A DNA stretch of 64,000 nt from Herbaspirillum sp. CF444 (GCF_000282135.1 NZ_AKJW01000068.1:1-64000), one strand, 5' to 3'. Positions 1 to 8,967 are shown, numbered from the stretch's first letter. Notes: a model not told the origin generated them from the letters alone. Made by a program: numbers and translations.

Positions 1-90
1 TTTTTTCTCTTTATCCGTTTTCCCCCTGCCGTCACCGGCTACTCTCAAGCGGACTTCGAGACTGGCTCGCTGCGCATCGCCAGGGGACTG
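1..90. repeat. Left copy of an inverted intergenic repeat, cut by the window edge
   Basis: About 83 bases at the window start match, in inverted orientation and with only about ten differences, the stretch at 2374-2455. Shared cores include GGCTACTCTCAAGCGGACTT. The copy probably continues to the left of the window. It lies downstream of the AraC gene, as the other copy lies downstream of the dehydrogenase gene, so the two copies bracket the pair. Confidence 0.75.
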
Positions 91-123
91 CGATGGTTTT
101 CACTTCTTTGTCCTTATTTATTT

Positions 124-213
124 CGTCGTTCCAACGTAAGTTGGAACCCAGTGTCGTGTCGACGGTTGGGCGACGCATTGACTCCACTGGGTCTCAGCGT
201 TCGCTGGGACGAC
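124..213. repeat. REP/BIME-like paired hairpin repeat
   Basis: Two short palindromes face each other: GTTCCAACGTAAGTTGGAAC near 127 and an imperfect one around AGCGTTCGCTGGGACGAC near 196. The same unit occurs once at 2297-2326 and as a full pair at 37113-37192. This matches the layout of bacterial interspersed mosaic elements, which are mobilised by RAYT transposases; none is encoded here. Its position just after the AraC stop codon suggests a role in transcript ends, which is inference. Confidence 0.7.
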
Positions 214-227
214 GGCGTATGAAGGTT

Positions 228-1124
228 TCAAACTACCACGCTGGAAATATCGCTGATGTTCTCTCGCAATCGCGAAGCGTCTTGTTTTGGGGGCCGTCCG
301 AACAGCCGTGAGTACTCGCGACTGAATTGCGACGGGCTTTCGTAGCCCACGGCGTAGGCGGTGCGGGTGGCGTCGACGTCGGATGCCAGCAGGCGTCGTG
401 CAGCCTGAAGCCTGAGCGTCTTTTGATATTGCAGAGGACTCGTCGATGTCGCCACGCGGAAGTGTCTGTTGAAGGAGGCGACGCTCATGCCGGCGATTTC
501 CGCCACGGTTTCGATGGGGAATGATTCATCGTAGTGGTTGCGCATCCAGTCGATGGCTCTTCTGACTTGTGCCAGCTTGCCTTCTTCGCGCGCTATCTGT
601 CGCAACAGCGGTCCATGCGGACTCTGCAGCAGGCGGTACAGCAACTCGCGCTCTCTCGACGGCGCCAGAATGGGAATGTCTTTCGGTGTGTCGAGCAGGG
701 CCAGCAGGTGATCCCACGCTTCCAGCACTTCGCGCGAAACCATGCCGATGTGGAATCCCAGGAACTCCTTCTTCGACGGCTCTTCGGGCATGTCGGCGAT
801 CAGTGCGGTGAAGAGCGCGTGATCGAGCGTCAAGCCGGTCCCGAGATAGGGCTGGTCGCCGTCCATCTCGAAAATGCAGCAGGTCGTCGGCAATTCGATC
901 AGCGAGGCGAAACAAGTGCCCGCGCCGTAGCGCAGCATCTTCTTGCCGACCATCATCTGTTTGGCGCCCTGAAGCACCATGCAGACCCCGGCGGCAACGG
1001 CCGTGAAGGTCGGCTCCGGTTGCCGGAAAGCGCCGATGGCAAGCCGCGGAATGGCGGTCTCCAGCTGCTTGTCGTCGGCGTGGCGCAGCACCCGGCGGCA
1101 CATCTGATCAAGTAAGTCTTTCAT
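228..1124 (-). CDS. AraC family transcriptional regulator
   Basis: This 298-residue protein has the layout of AraC regulators with an N-terminal ligand-binding domain of the AraC_N type. The C-terminal third, roughly residues 190-290, carries two helix-turn-helix motifs; the segments ETVAEIAGMSVASFNRHF and AVGYESPSQFSREYSRLFG are the typical recognition regions. It is transcribed divergently from the short-chain dehydrogenase that starts at 1280, with about 155 bases between them, so the dehydrogenase is the likely target. This pairing is common for regulators of aldehyde or ketone stress, but the ligand cannot be read from the sequence. The family call is firm; the regulon is inferred. Confidence 0.9.
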   Translation of the reverse strand: MKDLLDQMCRRVLRHADDKQLETAIPRLAIGAFRQPEPTFTAVAAGVCMVLQGAKQMMVGKKMLRYGAGTCFASLIELPTTCCIFEMDGDQPYLGTGLTLDHALFTALIADMPEEPSKKEFLGFHIGMVSREVLEAWDHLLALLDTPKDIPILAPSRERELLYRLLQSPHGPLLRQIAREEGKLAQVRRAIDWMRNHYDESFPIETVAEIAGMSVASFNRHFRVATSTSPLQYQKTLRLQAARRLLASDVDATRTAYAVGYESPSQFSREYSRLFGRPPKQDASRLRENISDISSVVV

Positions 1125-1279
1125 GAAGCCAGTCTGACAGGGCTTGAGTGCGAGATCAAGGAAATGAGCGGATCAGGCAAGAATTTGCGCAGTTTCGGCG
1201 AGTAAGCACGGGGTCGGGAGCGTATCTTGGGCAAGACGGGCGCGGTCACTGCGCGCCCTTAACTTCACAGGAGAAAATC

Positions 1280-2260
1280 TTGACTATCAAACACTTCGAT
1301 GCGAAATCGACAACAGACGACGTGCTGGGCAATATCGATCTGCACGGCAAACGCGCCTTCATCACCGGGGTCTCGGCCGGTCTGGGCGTGGAAACGGCAC
1401 GTGCCCTGGTGGCGCGCGGCGCTGAAGTGATCGGCACGGTGCGCGATCTCGACAAAGCACACACCGCCACGAAAGTCGTGCGCGATGCGGCGGAACAAAG
1501 CGGCGGCTGTTTTGAAATCGTCCAGATGGATCTGGCCGACCTGGCGTCGGTGCGAGCAGTCAGCGATGCAATGGTCGCGGCCCAGAAACCCTTCGATCTG
1601 GTGGTCGCCAACGCCGGCATCATGGCCACGCCGTTTGAGCACACTAAAGACGGATTCGAACTTCAGTTCGGCACCAACGTGCTGGGGCACTATGTATTAG
1701 CTAACCGTCTTGCACCCTTGATGAGGGAGGGGGCTCGCTTGATCGTACTGTCCTCCAATGGTCATCGTTTCGCCGACGTTGATCTTGAGGATCCGAACTT
1801 TGCGAATACGCCCTACGATCAATGGGTTGCCTACGGCCGTTCCAAGACCGGCGACGCGTTGCTGGCCGTCGCGTTCGACGCGCGCCATCGTCATCGCGGC
1901 GTGCGCGCAGCGAGCATCCATCCCGGCGTGATTCTGACGGAACTGATCCGCAACATGGAACCGGAAGCCTTCCAGGCGGCATTCGCGGCGATGAATGAAC
2001 AGCATCTGGCGCAAGGACATCAGCCGTTTGAAGTGAAAACCGTCGCGCAAGGAGCGGCGACAACCCTGTGGGCCGGCATCGTCGCTGATGCAGAAATGAT
2101 CGGCGGACGCTATTGCGAGGATTGTCATGTTGGGGAAATCTTGTCGGATGATGCGGTCGTCAGCGCATTCAGTGCCGGCGTGCGTCCCTATGCAATTGAT
2201 GCTAAGCGGGCTGATGCGTTGTGGGTCAAGGCGGGGGAGCTCGTGGGGGAGAAGTTTTAA
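1280..2260 (+). CDS. Short-chain dehydrogenase/reductase (SDR)
   Basis: This is an NAD(P)-dependent oxidoreductase with the Rossmann glycine motif TGVSAGLG at residues 29-36, the NAG motif (NAGIMATP) and the catalytic Tyr185-x3-Lys189 (YGRSK). I chose the TTG at 1280 because AGGAGA lies just upstream at 1269-1274 and the protein then begins a few residues before the SDR fold; the reading frame stays open upstream to 1148 but without family sequence. The product is 326 residues, close to the size of retinol-dehydrogenase-like SDRs. It is divergent from the AraC gene, which probably controls it. The substrate is unknown. Confidence 0.88.
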   Translation: MTIKHFDAKSTTDDVLGNIDLHGKRAFITGVSAGLGVETARALVARGAEVIGTVRDLDKAHTATKVVRDAAEQSGGCFEIVQMDLADLASVRAVSDAMVAAQKPFDLVVANAGIMATPFEHTKDGFELQFGTNVLGHYVLANRLAPLMREGARLIVLSSNGHRFADVDLEDPNFANTPYDQWVAYGRSKTGDALLAVAFDARHRHRGVRAASIHPGVILTELIRNMEPEAFQAAFAAMNEQHLAQGHQPFEVKTVAQGAATTLWAGIVADAEMIGGRYCEDCHVGEILSDDAVVSAFSAGVRPYAIDAKRADALWVKAGELVGEKF

Positions 2261-2296
2261 AGCATCGGTAACGCCGACATCAGGTGAGCGCTGACG

Positions 2297-2326
2297 CCAC
2301 TGGGTTCCAGCGTTCGCTGGGACGAC
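2297..2326. repeat. Single REP-like unit
   Basis: A single copy of the half-unit that ends GCGTTCGCTGGGACGAC, 36 bases after the dehydrogenase stop codon. It is nearly identical to the right halves of the paired repeats at 124-213 and 37113-37192. It can form one short hairpin (TCCAGCGTTCGCTGGGA). Confidence 0.65.
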
Positions 2327-2373
2327 ACAAACGAGGCGGAAGAAGTTGATGCATCAATGGTCTCAACAAGACT

Positions 2374-2640
2374 GGCGATGCGAAGCGAGCCAGTCTAGAA
2401 GTCCGCTTGAGAGTAGCCGGTGTCGGCGGGTGCAAATCGGATAAAGAGAAAAAATCTGTCTGAGCGCAGCGAGTTTATTTTTTCTCCCGATTTGCGCCTG
2501 ACGACGCCGGGGACCCCGAAGGGGCTACGACCCAGCGGTCGCTTCTTTTGCTTACTTTTCTTGGCGAGACAAGAAAAGTGAGTAGCCGCCGGGCTACCCC
2601 CGGCACGGTCGTCCGAAGAAAGAAAAGAATCAGCTACCAA
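2374..2640. repeat. Intergenic repeat, right copy inverted relative to window start
   Basis: This gene-free stretch between the convergent dehydrogenase and photolyase genes holds repeat DNA. Positions 2374-2455 are the inverted partner of 1-83. The remainder includes a perfect 9-base-arm hairpin (ACTTTTCTT at 2554-2562 with AAGAAAAGT at 2571-2579). Open frames through it, such as 2395-2679 on the minus strand, have odd composition and start at no recognisable ribosome site, so I do not call them genes. Similar intergenic stretches are widespread in Burkholderiales genomes. Confidence 0.6.
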
Positions 2641-2679
2641 AAAAGAAAGTCGGAACAAAACACCAGAGAAGGCAAACAC

Positions 2680-4176
2680 TCACGCCTCTTCCCCCAAATC
2701 CTTCTTCACCACCGCATAACGCAACAACGTCCTCTTCCTCGCCTCAGCATGGTCCACCAAAGGCAACGGATAATCCTTTCCCAACGTCACCCCTGCAGCC
2801 TTCAACAAATCCGCCGGACACAACCAGGGCGCATGAATATATTTGTCCGGCAAACCAGCCAGCTGCGGCAAATACCGCCGGATGAATTTCCCCTCCGCAT
2901 CAAACCTCTCCGACTGCGTAATCGGATTGAAGATACGAAAATAAGGCTGCGCATCGCACCCCGAAGAAGACGCCCACTGCCACCCGCCATTGTTGGCAGA
3001 CAGATCGAAGTCATTAAGCTGATCCGCAAAATATTTCTCCCCCCAACGCCAGTCTATCCCCAAATCCTTGGTCAAAAAACTCGCCGTCACCATGCGCAGA
3101 CGATTGTGCATGTAACCGGTCTGGTTCAATTGCAGCATCGCCGCATCCACCAGCGGATAACCGGTGCGTCCCTCGCACCACGCCGCGAAACTCTCGCGGG
3201 CGCGCTTGCCGCCCTCCCATTGAATCGCGTCGTAGTCCGACTTGAAGGAACGTTCAACAACGCGCGGATGATGGAACAGGATCATGAAATAGAAATCGCG
3301 CCACACCAGCTCGGACAACCACACCGGCGCACCGCGGCGGCCTGCGCCGATGCGCATGGCGTCGACCGCGGCACGCACCAATGTGCGGATGGCGATCGTG
3401 CCGAAGCGCAGATGCACCGACAGATACGACGGTCCTTTGACAGCGGGGAAGTCGCGCGTGTCGCCGTATTTGCCCAGACGCGGCAGGAAGTCTTCAAGCA
3501 ATTGCGCCGCGCCGGACATGCCGGTCGGGATACGCAGGTCCTTCAGATTGGTCGGCAGGAATCCGAGGTCATCCAGCGTCGGCAGAGCCTTGTGATGCTG
3601 CTTGGACGGCGGCGCGAGTTGTGCGAAATAGGCATCCACCGGATAAGGCTTGAGATAGAAGTCGCCGCCGGGACCGGACAGCTTGTTCATCCATGCATTT
3701 TTGTACGGCGTGAAAACGGAGAAAGGGCGGCTAGCCAGCGACAGTACTTCGTCTTTTTCGAAGATGACCTGATCTTTGTAAGTCAGCAACTGGCGGCCGT
3801 CTTGCTCCAATTGTTTCTTGACGGCGGCGTCGCGTTTGATTGCTTGCGGTTCGTAGTCGTGGTTGGCGAAGACGGCATCGGCACCGAGTTCCGCCGCCAG
3901 CGCCGGGATGTCTTGCTGCGCCGGGGCATGGCGCACGATCAGCGCGCCGCCGGCAGCGCGCAAGGCGGCGTCGAGTTCGGCGATGCAGGCCAGGATGAAT
4001 TCGATGCGGCGATCGGCCTGCAGGCCATCGGTGAGCAGCGCGTCGAGGATGTCGCGGTCGTAGACGAAGACGCAATACACCTGCTTGCTTTGCCTGAGCG
4101 CGTAGTACAAGGCGGCGTGATCGCTGATGCGCAGGTCGCGGCGGAACCACACGAGGGCGGAATTGAAAGTCGGCAT
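2680..4176 (-). CDS. phrB: Deoxyribodipyrimidine photolyase
   Basis: This 498-residue flavoprotein repairs cyclobutane pyrimidine dimers using light. The N-terminal half is an alpha/beta antenna-binding domain beginning LVWFRRDLRISDHAALYYA. The C-terminal half is the FAD domain with the hallmark NNGGWQWASSSGCDAQPYFR segment and the DAAMLQLNQTGYMHNR region that contacts FAD and DNA. The ATG at 4176 starts the protein exactly at the conserved domain. An in-frame TTG at 4230 would add 18 unconserved residues. Size matches class I CPD photolyases. A terminator for the liv operon lies within its upstream region, so it needs its own promoter. Confidence 0.95.
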   Translation of the reverse strand: MPTFNSALVWFRRDLRISDHAALYYALRQSKQVYCVFVYDRDILDALLTDGLQADRRIEFILACIAELDAALRAAGGALIVRHAPAQQDIPALAAELGADAVFANHDYEPQAIKRDAAVKKQLEQDGRQLLTYKDQVIFEKDEVLSLASRPFSVFTPYKNAWMNKLSGPGGDFYLKPYPVDAYFAQLAPPSKQHHKALPTLDDLGFLPTNLKDLRIPTGMSGAAQLLEDFLPRLGKYGDTRDFPAVKGPSYLSVHLRFGTIAIRTLVRAAVDAMRIGAGRRGAPVWLSELVWRDFYFMILFHHPRVVERSFKSDYDAIQWEGGKRARESFAAWCEGRTGYPLVDAAMLQLNQTGYMHNRLRMVTASFLTKDLGIDWRWGEKYFADQLNDFDLSANNGGWQWASSSGCDAQPYFRIFNPITQSERFDAEGKFIRRYLPQLAGLPDKYIHAPWLCPADLLKAAGVTLGKDYPLPLVDHAEARKRTLLRYAVVKKDLGEEA

Positions 4177-4230
4177 GGAGGAGTTGGTGAAAGCAATAAC
4201 GTCCGATGGTAAAGCATCCGGGCGATACAA

Positions 4231-4257
4231 ACAAAAACAGCGGCCGTCAGGCCGCTG
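4231..4257 (-). terminator. Intrinsic terminator of the liv operon
   Basis: The stem CAGCGGCC (4238-4245) pairs with GGCCGCTG (4250-4257) around a four-base loop. Read on the minus strand, it is followed by TTTTTGT. It lies 39 bases after the livF stop codon. Confidence 0.85.
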
Positions 4258-4295
4258 TGTTTATCGTCGCAATGCGTCTTGCAACACTGCAGCGA

Positions 4296-5024
4296 TCAAC
4301 CGCCCAGATAGGCTTCGACCACCTTCGGATTGTGCAGCAGGTTGGCGCCGGTATCTTCCAGCACGATCTTGCCGGTTTCGAGCACGTAGCCGCGTTGCGC
4401 GATGCGCAGCGCCTGGCGCACGTTCTGTTCGACCAGCAGGACCGTCATGCCGGTCTTGTTGATCTCTTGCACGATGCGGAAGATTTCCTGGATGATCAAC
4501 GGCGCCAGGCCCATCGACGGTTCGTCCAGCAGCAAGACCTTGGGCTTGGCCATCAGCGCGCGGCCGATGGCGAGCATTTGCTGTTCGCCGCCGGAGAGGT
4601 TGCCGGCCAGGCCTTTGGCGCGTTGCTTGAGGACCGGGAACAGCGAGTAGACCCATTCCAGGTCGCCGGCCACCGCGGCCTTGTCCTTGCGCGTGTAGGC
4701 GCCCAGGGCGAGGTTTTCTTCGATGGTCAGGGTGGTCAGCGTGGCGCGGCCTTCGGCGACTTGCACCACGCCGCTGCCGACGATGCGGTGCGGCGACTGT
4801 TGCGTGATGTCGGCGCCGTTGAACAGCACCTTGCCGCGCGAGGCCTTGACCAGGCCGGAGATCGCCAGCAGCGAGGTGCTCTTGCCGGCGCCGTTGGCGC
4901 CGACCAGCGCGGTGATTTCGCCTTCGTTGAGGGTCAGGCTGATGCCTTTTACGGCTTCGATGTGGCCGTAGGAAACCGCCAGGTCCTGGACTTGCAGAAT
5001 GACTTTGGGGACGGTTTGACTCAT
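4296..5024 (-). CDS. livF: Branched-chain amino-acid ABC transporter ATP-binding protein LivF
   Basis: One of the two cytoplasmic ATPases of a leucine/isoleucine/valine-type importer. The 242-residue protein has Walker A (GANGAGKST), the ABC signature (LSGGEQQ) and Walker B (VLLLDEPSMGLAP), and ends in the family-typical VVEAYLGG. Its start overlaps the livG stop by four bases (ATGA at 5021-5024), which indicates translational coupling. It is the last gene of the operon and is followed by a terminator. Amide or urea specificity is also possible in this family and cannot be excluded from the ATPase alone. Confidence 0.95.
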   Translation of the reverse strand: MSQTVPKVILQVQDLAVSYGHIEAVKGISLTLNEGEITALVGANGAGKSTSLLAISGLVKASRGKVLFNGADITQQSPHRIVGSGVVQVAEGRATLTTLTIEENLALGAYTRKDKAAVAGDLEWVYSLFPVLKQRAKGLAGNLSGGEQQMLAIGRALMAKPKVLLLDEPSMGLAPLIIQEIFRIVQEINKTGMTVLLVEQNVRQALRIAQRGYVLETGKIVLEDTGANLLHNPKVVEAYLGG

Positions 5025-5782
5025 GCTTCTTCCTTGCCGAGGTAGGCCTCGATCACTTCCTGATTGTTCTTGATCTCATCCGGTGTGCCTTCGGCGATGA
5101 TCTTGCCGAAGTTGAGCACGGCGACGCGGTCGCACAGGCCCATCACGAAACGCATGTCGTGCTCGATCATGAAGATCGAGAAACCGCGCTGCTTGATGTT
5201 GACGATTTCCGCCATGAGCTCGGTTTTTTCCGCCGGGTTCATGCCGGCCACCGGTTCGTCCAGCAGCAGCAGCTTGGGCCTGGTCGCCAGCGCGCGGGCG
5301 AATTCCAGCTTGCGCTGTTCGCCGTAGGAGAGGCTGTCGGCCAGCATCTCGGCCTTGTGGTCCAGGCGCACCCACGACAGCAGTTCCAGCGCGCGTTCGC
5401 GGGCTTCCTTTTCGATCTTGCGGAACGAGCCGAGATTGAGCAGCAGGCTACCGAAACCATAGTCAAGATGATCGTGCATGCCGACCACGACGTTTTCGAG
5501 CAGTGTCATTTCCTTGAACACGCGGATGTTCTGGAAGGTGCGCGCAATGCCGCGCTCGGTGATCTTGTGCGGGGCGACGTTGCCGATGTCCTGGCCGTCG
5601 AACACGATGTTGCCGGAGGAGGCGCGCAGCAGGCCGGTGATCAGGTTGAAGACAGTGGTCTTGCCGGCGCCGTTGGGGCCGATCAGGCCGAAGATGCCGC
5701 CTTCCGGCACGTGGAACTGGACGCCTTGCAGGACCTGCAAACCGCCGAAGTTTTTACTGATCTGGTTGAATTGTAAAAGCAT
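5021..5782 (-). CDS. livG: Branched-chain amino-acid ABC transporter ATP-binding protein LivG
   Basis: The second ATPase of the importer, 253 residues. It shows Walker A (GPNGAGKTT), the signature (LSYGEQRKLE, with Tyr in the second position as usual for LivG) and Walker B (KLLLLDEPVAGMNPAE). The C-terminal part carries the LivG-type FMIEHDMRFVM H-loop segment. It overlaps livM by one base (TGATG around 5782) and livF by four, so livM, livG and livF are translationally coupled. It energises transport together with LivF as a heterodimer. Confidence 0.95.
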   Translation of the reverse strand: MLLQFNQISKNFGGLQVLQGVQFHVPEGGIFGLIGPNGAGKTTVFNLITGLLRASSGNIVFDGQDIGNVAPHKITERGIARTFQNIRVFKEMTLLENVVVGMHDHLDYGFGSLLLNLGSFRKIEKEARERALELLSWVRLDHKAEMLADSLSYGEQRKLEFARALATRPKLLLLDEPVAGMNPAEKTELMAEIVNIKQRGFSIFMIEHDMRFVMGLCDRVAVLNFGKIIAEGTPDEIKNNQEVIEAYLGKEEA

Positions 5783-6672
5783 CAGTTCACCTTCTTGCTT
5801 GCAGAGTTGTTGCTGTTACGGCGTTGCATAAATGCGCGGATACGACGCGGATCCCAGATACCCTTCGGCAGATACAGCACGACGAGGATCAGGATCAGGC
5901 CGTTGGCGGCCAGGCGGAAGTCCTTGAAATGGCGCAGCACTTCCGGCAGCAGCGACAGGATGGTCGAGCCTATCATCGGGCCGATCAGGTTGCTGGTGCC
6001 GCCGAACACGGCCATGGTCAGGATATCCACGGCGTTTTCGAAACCGTAGTTGTTGGGGCCGATGGTGAAGGTGTAGTGCGCATTCAAGGCACCGGCAACG
6101 CCCGCAATGGCGGCACCGATAACGAAGGCCAGCAGCTTGTAGCCGGCCACGTTGACGCCCATCAGGCGGGCGGCGACTTCGTCTTCCTTGATCGCTTCAA
6201 ACGCACGGCCGATCTTGGAGCGGCGTACGCGGGCGAGGAAATACACGGTCACGCCCAGCAGCAGCACGATGTGCCACCATTCGGTGACCGGCGGCACGCC
6301 GTTCAGACCCATCGGCCCGCCGGTGATTTCCATGTTCAGCACCACCACGCGTACCACTTCGCCGAAGCCCAGCGTCGCCATCGCGAGGTAGACGCCGGAC
6401 AGGCGCAGCGTCGGGATGCCGATCACCAGCGCCACCAGCGCCGGCAGGATCCCGCCGGCCGCAAGCGCGACCGGGAAGGGCAGGCCTGCCTGCATGGTAA
6501 TCAGGGACGCGACGTAAGCGCCGATCCCCATGAACGCTGCGTTGGCCAGCGACAGCAGGCCGCACGACAGCGTGACGTAGATTGACAGGGCCAGCATGGC
6601 GTTGACGCCGACGCTGAAGATGACGGTGTTGTACGTCGCCCAGAATCCATCCCACCATTCCATCATGTTCAT
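5782..6672 (-). CDS. livM: Branched-chain amino-acid ABC transporter permease LivM
   Basis: An inner-membrane permease of 296 residues with about eight to nine hydrophobic segments. The stretch ANAAFMGIGAYVASLI and the later GRAFEAIKEDEVAARLMGVN coupling-helix region identify LivM, which contacts the ATPases through that loop. It starts four bases after the livH stop and overlaps livG by one base. The C-terminal tail is basic (RRIRAFMQRRNSNNSASKK), as expected for a cytoplasmic end. Confidence 0.94.
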   Translation of the reverse strand: MNMMEWWDGFWATYNTVIFSVGVNAMLALSIYVTLSCGLLSLANAAFMGIGAYVASLITMQAGLPFPVALAAGGILPALVALVIGIPTLRLSGVYLAMATLGFGEVVRVVVLNMEITGGPMGLNGVPPVTEWWHIVLLLGVTVYFLARVRRSKIGRAFEAIKEDEVAARLMGVNVAGYKLLAFVIGAAIAGVAGALNAHYTFTIGPNNYGFENAVDILTMAVFGGTSNLIGPMIGSTILSLLPEVLRHFKDFRLAANGLILILVVLYLPKGIWDPRRIRAFMQRRNSNNSASKKVN

Positions 6673-6676
6673 GGGA

Positions 6677-7558
6677 TTAAGCCTTTCTTTCCAGCACTTT
6701 GCCGAACATGCCGGAAGGCTTGACCAACAAAATCAAAAACAGCAGACCGAACGCCACCGCATCGCGGAAGTCGCTCGAAATGTAAGCCACGGTCAGCACC
6801 TCGGCAAAGCCCAGGAACAGGCCGCCGATCATCGCGCCGCGGATGTCGCCCATGCCGCCCAGGATGATGACGGCGATGCCCTTGTGCAGCATCGGCTGGC
6901 CCATGAAGGGCGAGATGGCGTTGAACGACAGGCCGACCAGCACGCCCGCCGCGCCGCCCAGGGCTGCTGCCGCGAACGAAGTCAGGTAGAACAGGCCCTC
7001 GACGTTGATGCCCAGCAGGTAAGCGGCTTTCGGAGACTCGGCAATGGCGCGCAGCGCGCGGCCCAGTTGCGTGCGGCGCATCACGGCCAGCAGCACGATC
7101 ATTAGCACGAAGGCGATGACCACGATGCCGACTTGCACCGCGGTGACGTGCAGGTTGCCGATGGTGACGCTGTCTTCCGGAATGGTGCCGACCGGGAAGC
7201 GTTTGTTCTCGGCGCCGAACAGGCCTTGCGCGAGATTGGTCAGCATGATCGCCACGCCGATGGTGGCGATCATGGGAATCAGGTGGGGCGCATTGCGGCG
7301 GCGCAATGGTTTCAGCACCAGGAAGTCGACGATCAGGCCGATCAGTCCGGTGGCGACCATTGCGGCAAGCATCGCCAGCCACAGCGGCAATGACATTTTT
7401 TCGACCAGCAGCAGGGCGGCGTAGCTGCCCAGCATGAAGATCGCGCCGTGCGACAGGTTGATGACGCCGAGCACGCCGAACACCAGCGTGAACCCAAGCG
7501 CAAAGAGCGCATAGACGCTGCCCAGCGAAAGGGCGTTGATAAGTTGTTGTTCTAACAT
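6677..7558 (-). CDS. livH: Branched-chain amino-acid ABC transporter permease LivH
   Basis: The partner permease, 293 residues and strongly hydrophobic. The N-terminal LSLGSVYALFALGFTLVFGVLGVINLSHG motif region and the cytoplasmic loop TQLGRALRAIAESPKAAYLLGIN are typical of LivH. It sits 243 bases downstream of livK, with a terminator hairpin between, and only four bases upstream of livM. This layout suggests that most transcripts stop after livK, giving excess binding protein, and that some read on into livHMGF. Confidence 0.94.
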   Translation of the reverse strand: MLEQQLINALSLGSVYALFALGFTLVFGVLGVINLSHGAIFMLGSYAALLLVEKMSLPLWLAMLAAMVATGLIGLIVDFLVLKPLRRRNAPHLIPMIATIGVAIMLTNLAQGLFGAENKRFPVGTIPEDSVTIGNLHVTAVQVGIVVIAFVLMIVLLAVMRRTQLGRALRAIAESPKAAYLLGINVEGLFYLTSFAAAALGGAAGVLVGLSFNAISPFMGQPMLHKGIAVIILGGMGDIRGAMIGGLFLGFAEVLTVAYISSDFRDAVAFGLLFLILLVKPSGMFGKVLERKA

Positions 7559-7741
7559 AGGACCTGCGAATAGAGTGGTGACGAATAGTGAGGAGCGCCG
7601 GTCTCATCCGTCAGTTATGCATGAACATGCATGCGCTGGCAGGCTGGCGATGTATCCCTCGTTACATCAGAAAAGCGGCTTTTGGCTAGCCTGTTCTTTT
7701 TCGCGATTGGGTAAAACGTGTGACGCTAACTGAGCAGCGGG

Positions 7742-7777
7742 AACAAAAAGACTCCGGTAAAAAATACCGGAGTCTTT
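7742..7777 (-). terminator. Intrinsic terminator between livK and livH
   Basis: A perfect 13-base stem (AAAGACTCCGGTA at 7747-7759 with its complement at 7765-7777) encloses a five-A loop. On the minus strand the hairpin is followed by a run of U, and it lies 24 bases after the livK stop. It probably makes livK mRNA more abundant than the permease and ATPase mRNA. Confidence 0.85.
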
Positions 7778-7800
7778 GAGCTTGTTCTTTCCGCCGAGAC

Positions 7801-8967
7801 TTACTTCAACAGAACGAACTTGCCGCCTTTGGCGATGTTGACGATGGCTTCTTGCTGCGCATCGAAACCGACTTGCTTGCCGGCGACGGCAGGAGCAGGG
7901 CGGAAGGCGAACTTGCCGGTCGCGCCGTCGATCTTGACGGCAGGCAGGGCAACGCGCAGCGCGTCACGGTCCTTGTCCAGTGCGCCGGACAGCTTGACGT
8001 TCTTGAGCGCTTCGGCAACCACGTGCAGTGCATCGTAGGCTTGGGCGGAGAACTGGTCAGGCTCGGAACCGAACTTGGCCTTGTACGCAGCGATGAACGC
8101 CTTGTTGGCCGGGGTCAGGTTTTCCGAAGACCATGGGCTGCCCATCAGAGTGTTGTCGCCTGCATCCTTGGCGATTTCAAACAGCTTCGGCGAGTTCAGG
8201 CCGTTGCCGCCGATGAACGGTTGCTTCATGCCCAGCGCGCGGGTTTGCAGGATGATGTTCGCAGCTTCTTCCGCCAGACAGGAGCAGACGATGGCGTCGG
8301 GATTGCCGGCCTTGATCTTGGTCAGCTGGGCCTTGAAGTCGACGTCGCCCTTGGCATACGCTTCGGTCGTGGTGGTCGGGATCTTTTGCTGTTCCAGCGT
8401 CGCCTTGAAGACGTCGTAGCCGGACTTGGTGAACGCATCGTCGTTACCGTAGATCACGGCGACCTTCTTGATGCCGAAATGCTTGACGGCAGCCTTGACG
8501 GTAACCGGCAGCACGTCGGCTTCCATGACGGAGTTGCGGAAGGTGAACGGGCCCATGGCGGTGATGCCGTCGGCGGTGTTGCTGGTGCCGAAAGCGACGA
8601 CCTTGGCGGCGTTGGCGATCGGGTCAGCAGCGAATGCGGAATTGGACAGGGTCGGGCCGAAGACCATCAGTACCTTGTCCTGGAAAATCAGTTTTTTGAA
8701 GACGTTGATGGCTTCTTCTTTCTTGCCTTGTTCGTCTTCTGCAATCAGGACCAGTTTGTTGCCGTTGACGCCGCCCTTGGCGTTGATTTCGTCGGCGGCC
8801 AGCGTGAAGCCGTTCTTGATGGCGACGCCGTACTTGGCGGCAGGGCCGGTCAGCGCGGCGGCGAGGCCCAGCTTGACGTCGGCGGCCAATGCTGCATTTG
8901 CCAGGGTGGCGCCGATCATCAGCGCAGGCAAGGTCTTTAAAGCGGTTTTAAGCATGTTGAATCGCAT
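7801..8967 (-). CDS. livK: Branched-chain amino-acid ABC transporter substrate-binding protein
   Basis: A periplasmic binding protein of the LivJ/LivK family, 388 residues. A signal peptide covers residues 1-28 with likely cleavage after ANAALA, and the mature part begins ADVKLGLAAALTGPAAKYG, the usual start of the ligand-binding fold. The ATG at 8967 was chosen because AAGGAGAG lies about eight bases upstream; the frame stays open to 9219 but lacks signal-peptide character there. It is the first gene of the liv cluster and delivers the amino acid to LivHM. Confidence 0.94.
   Translation of the reverse strand: MRFNMLKTALKTLPALMIGATLANAALAADVKLGLAAALTGPAAKYGVAIKNGFTLAADEINAKGGVNGNKLVLIAEDEQGKKEEAINVFKKLIFQDKVLMVFGPTLSNSAFAADPIANAAKVVAFGTSNTADGITAMGPFTFRNSVMEADVLPVTVKAAVKHFGIKKVAVIYGNDDAFTKSGYDVFKATLEQQKIPTTTTEAYAKGDVDFKAQLTKIKAGNPDAIVCSCLAEEAANIILQTRALGMKQPFIGGNGLNSPKLFEIAKDAGDNTLMGSPWSSENLTPANKAFIAAYKAKFGSEPDQFSAQAYDALHVVAEALKNVKLSGALDKDRDALRVALPAVKIDGATGKFAFRPAPAVAGKQVGFDAQQEAIVNIAKGGKFVLLK

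Noticed and set aside
2395-2679. A 94-codon minus-strand frame in the gap after the dehydrogenase
   Set aside because: It lies entirely in an intergenic repeat, part of which recurs inverted at the window start, and has no ribosome site.
2548-4212. A 554-codon open frame opposite the photolyase gene
   Set aside because: The photolyase on the other strand is certain by motif, and this frame begins within repeat DNA.
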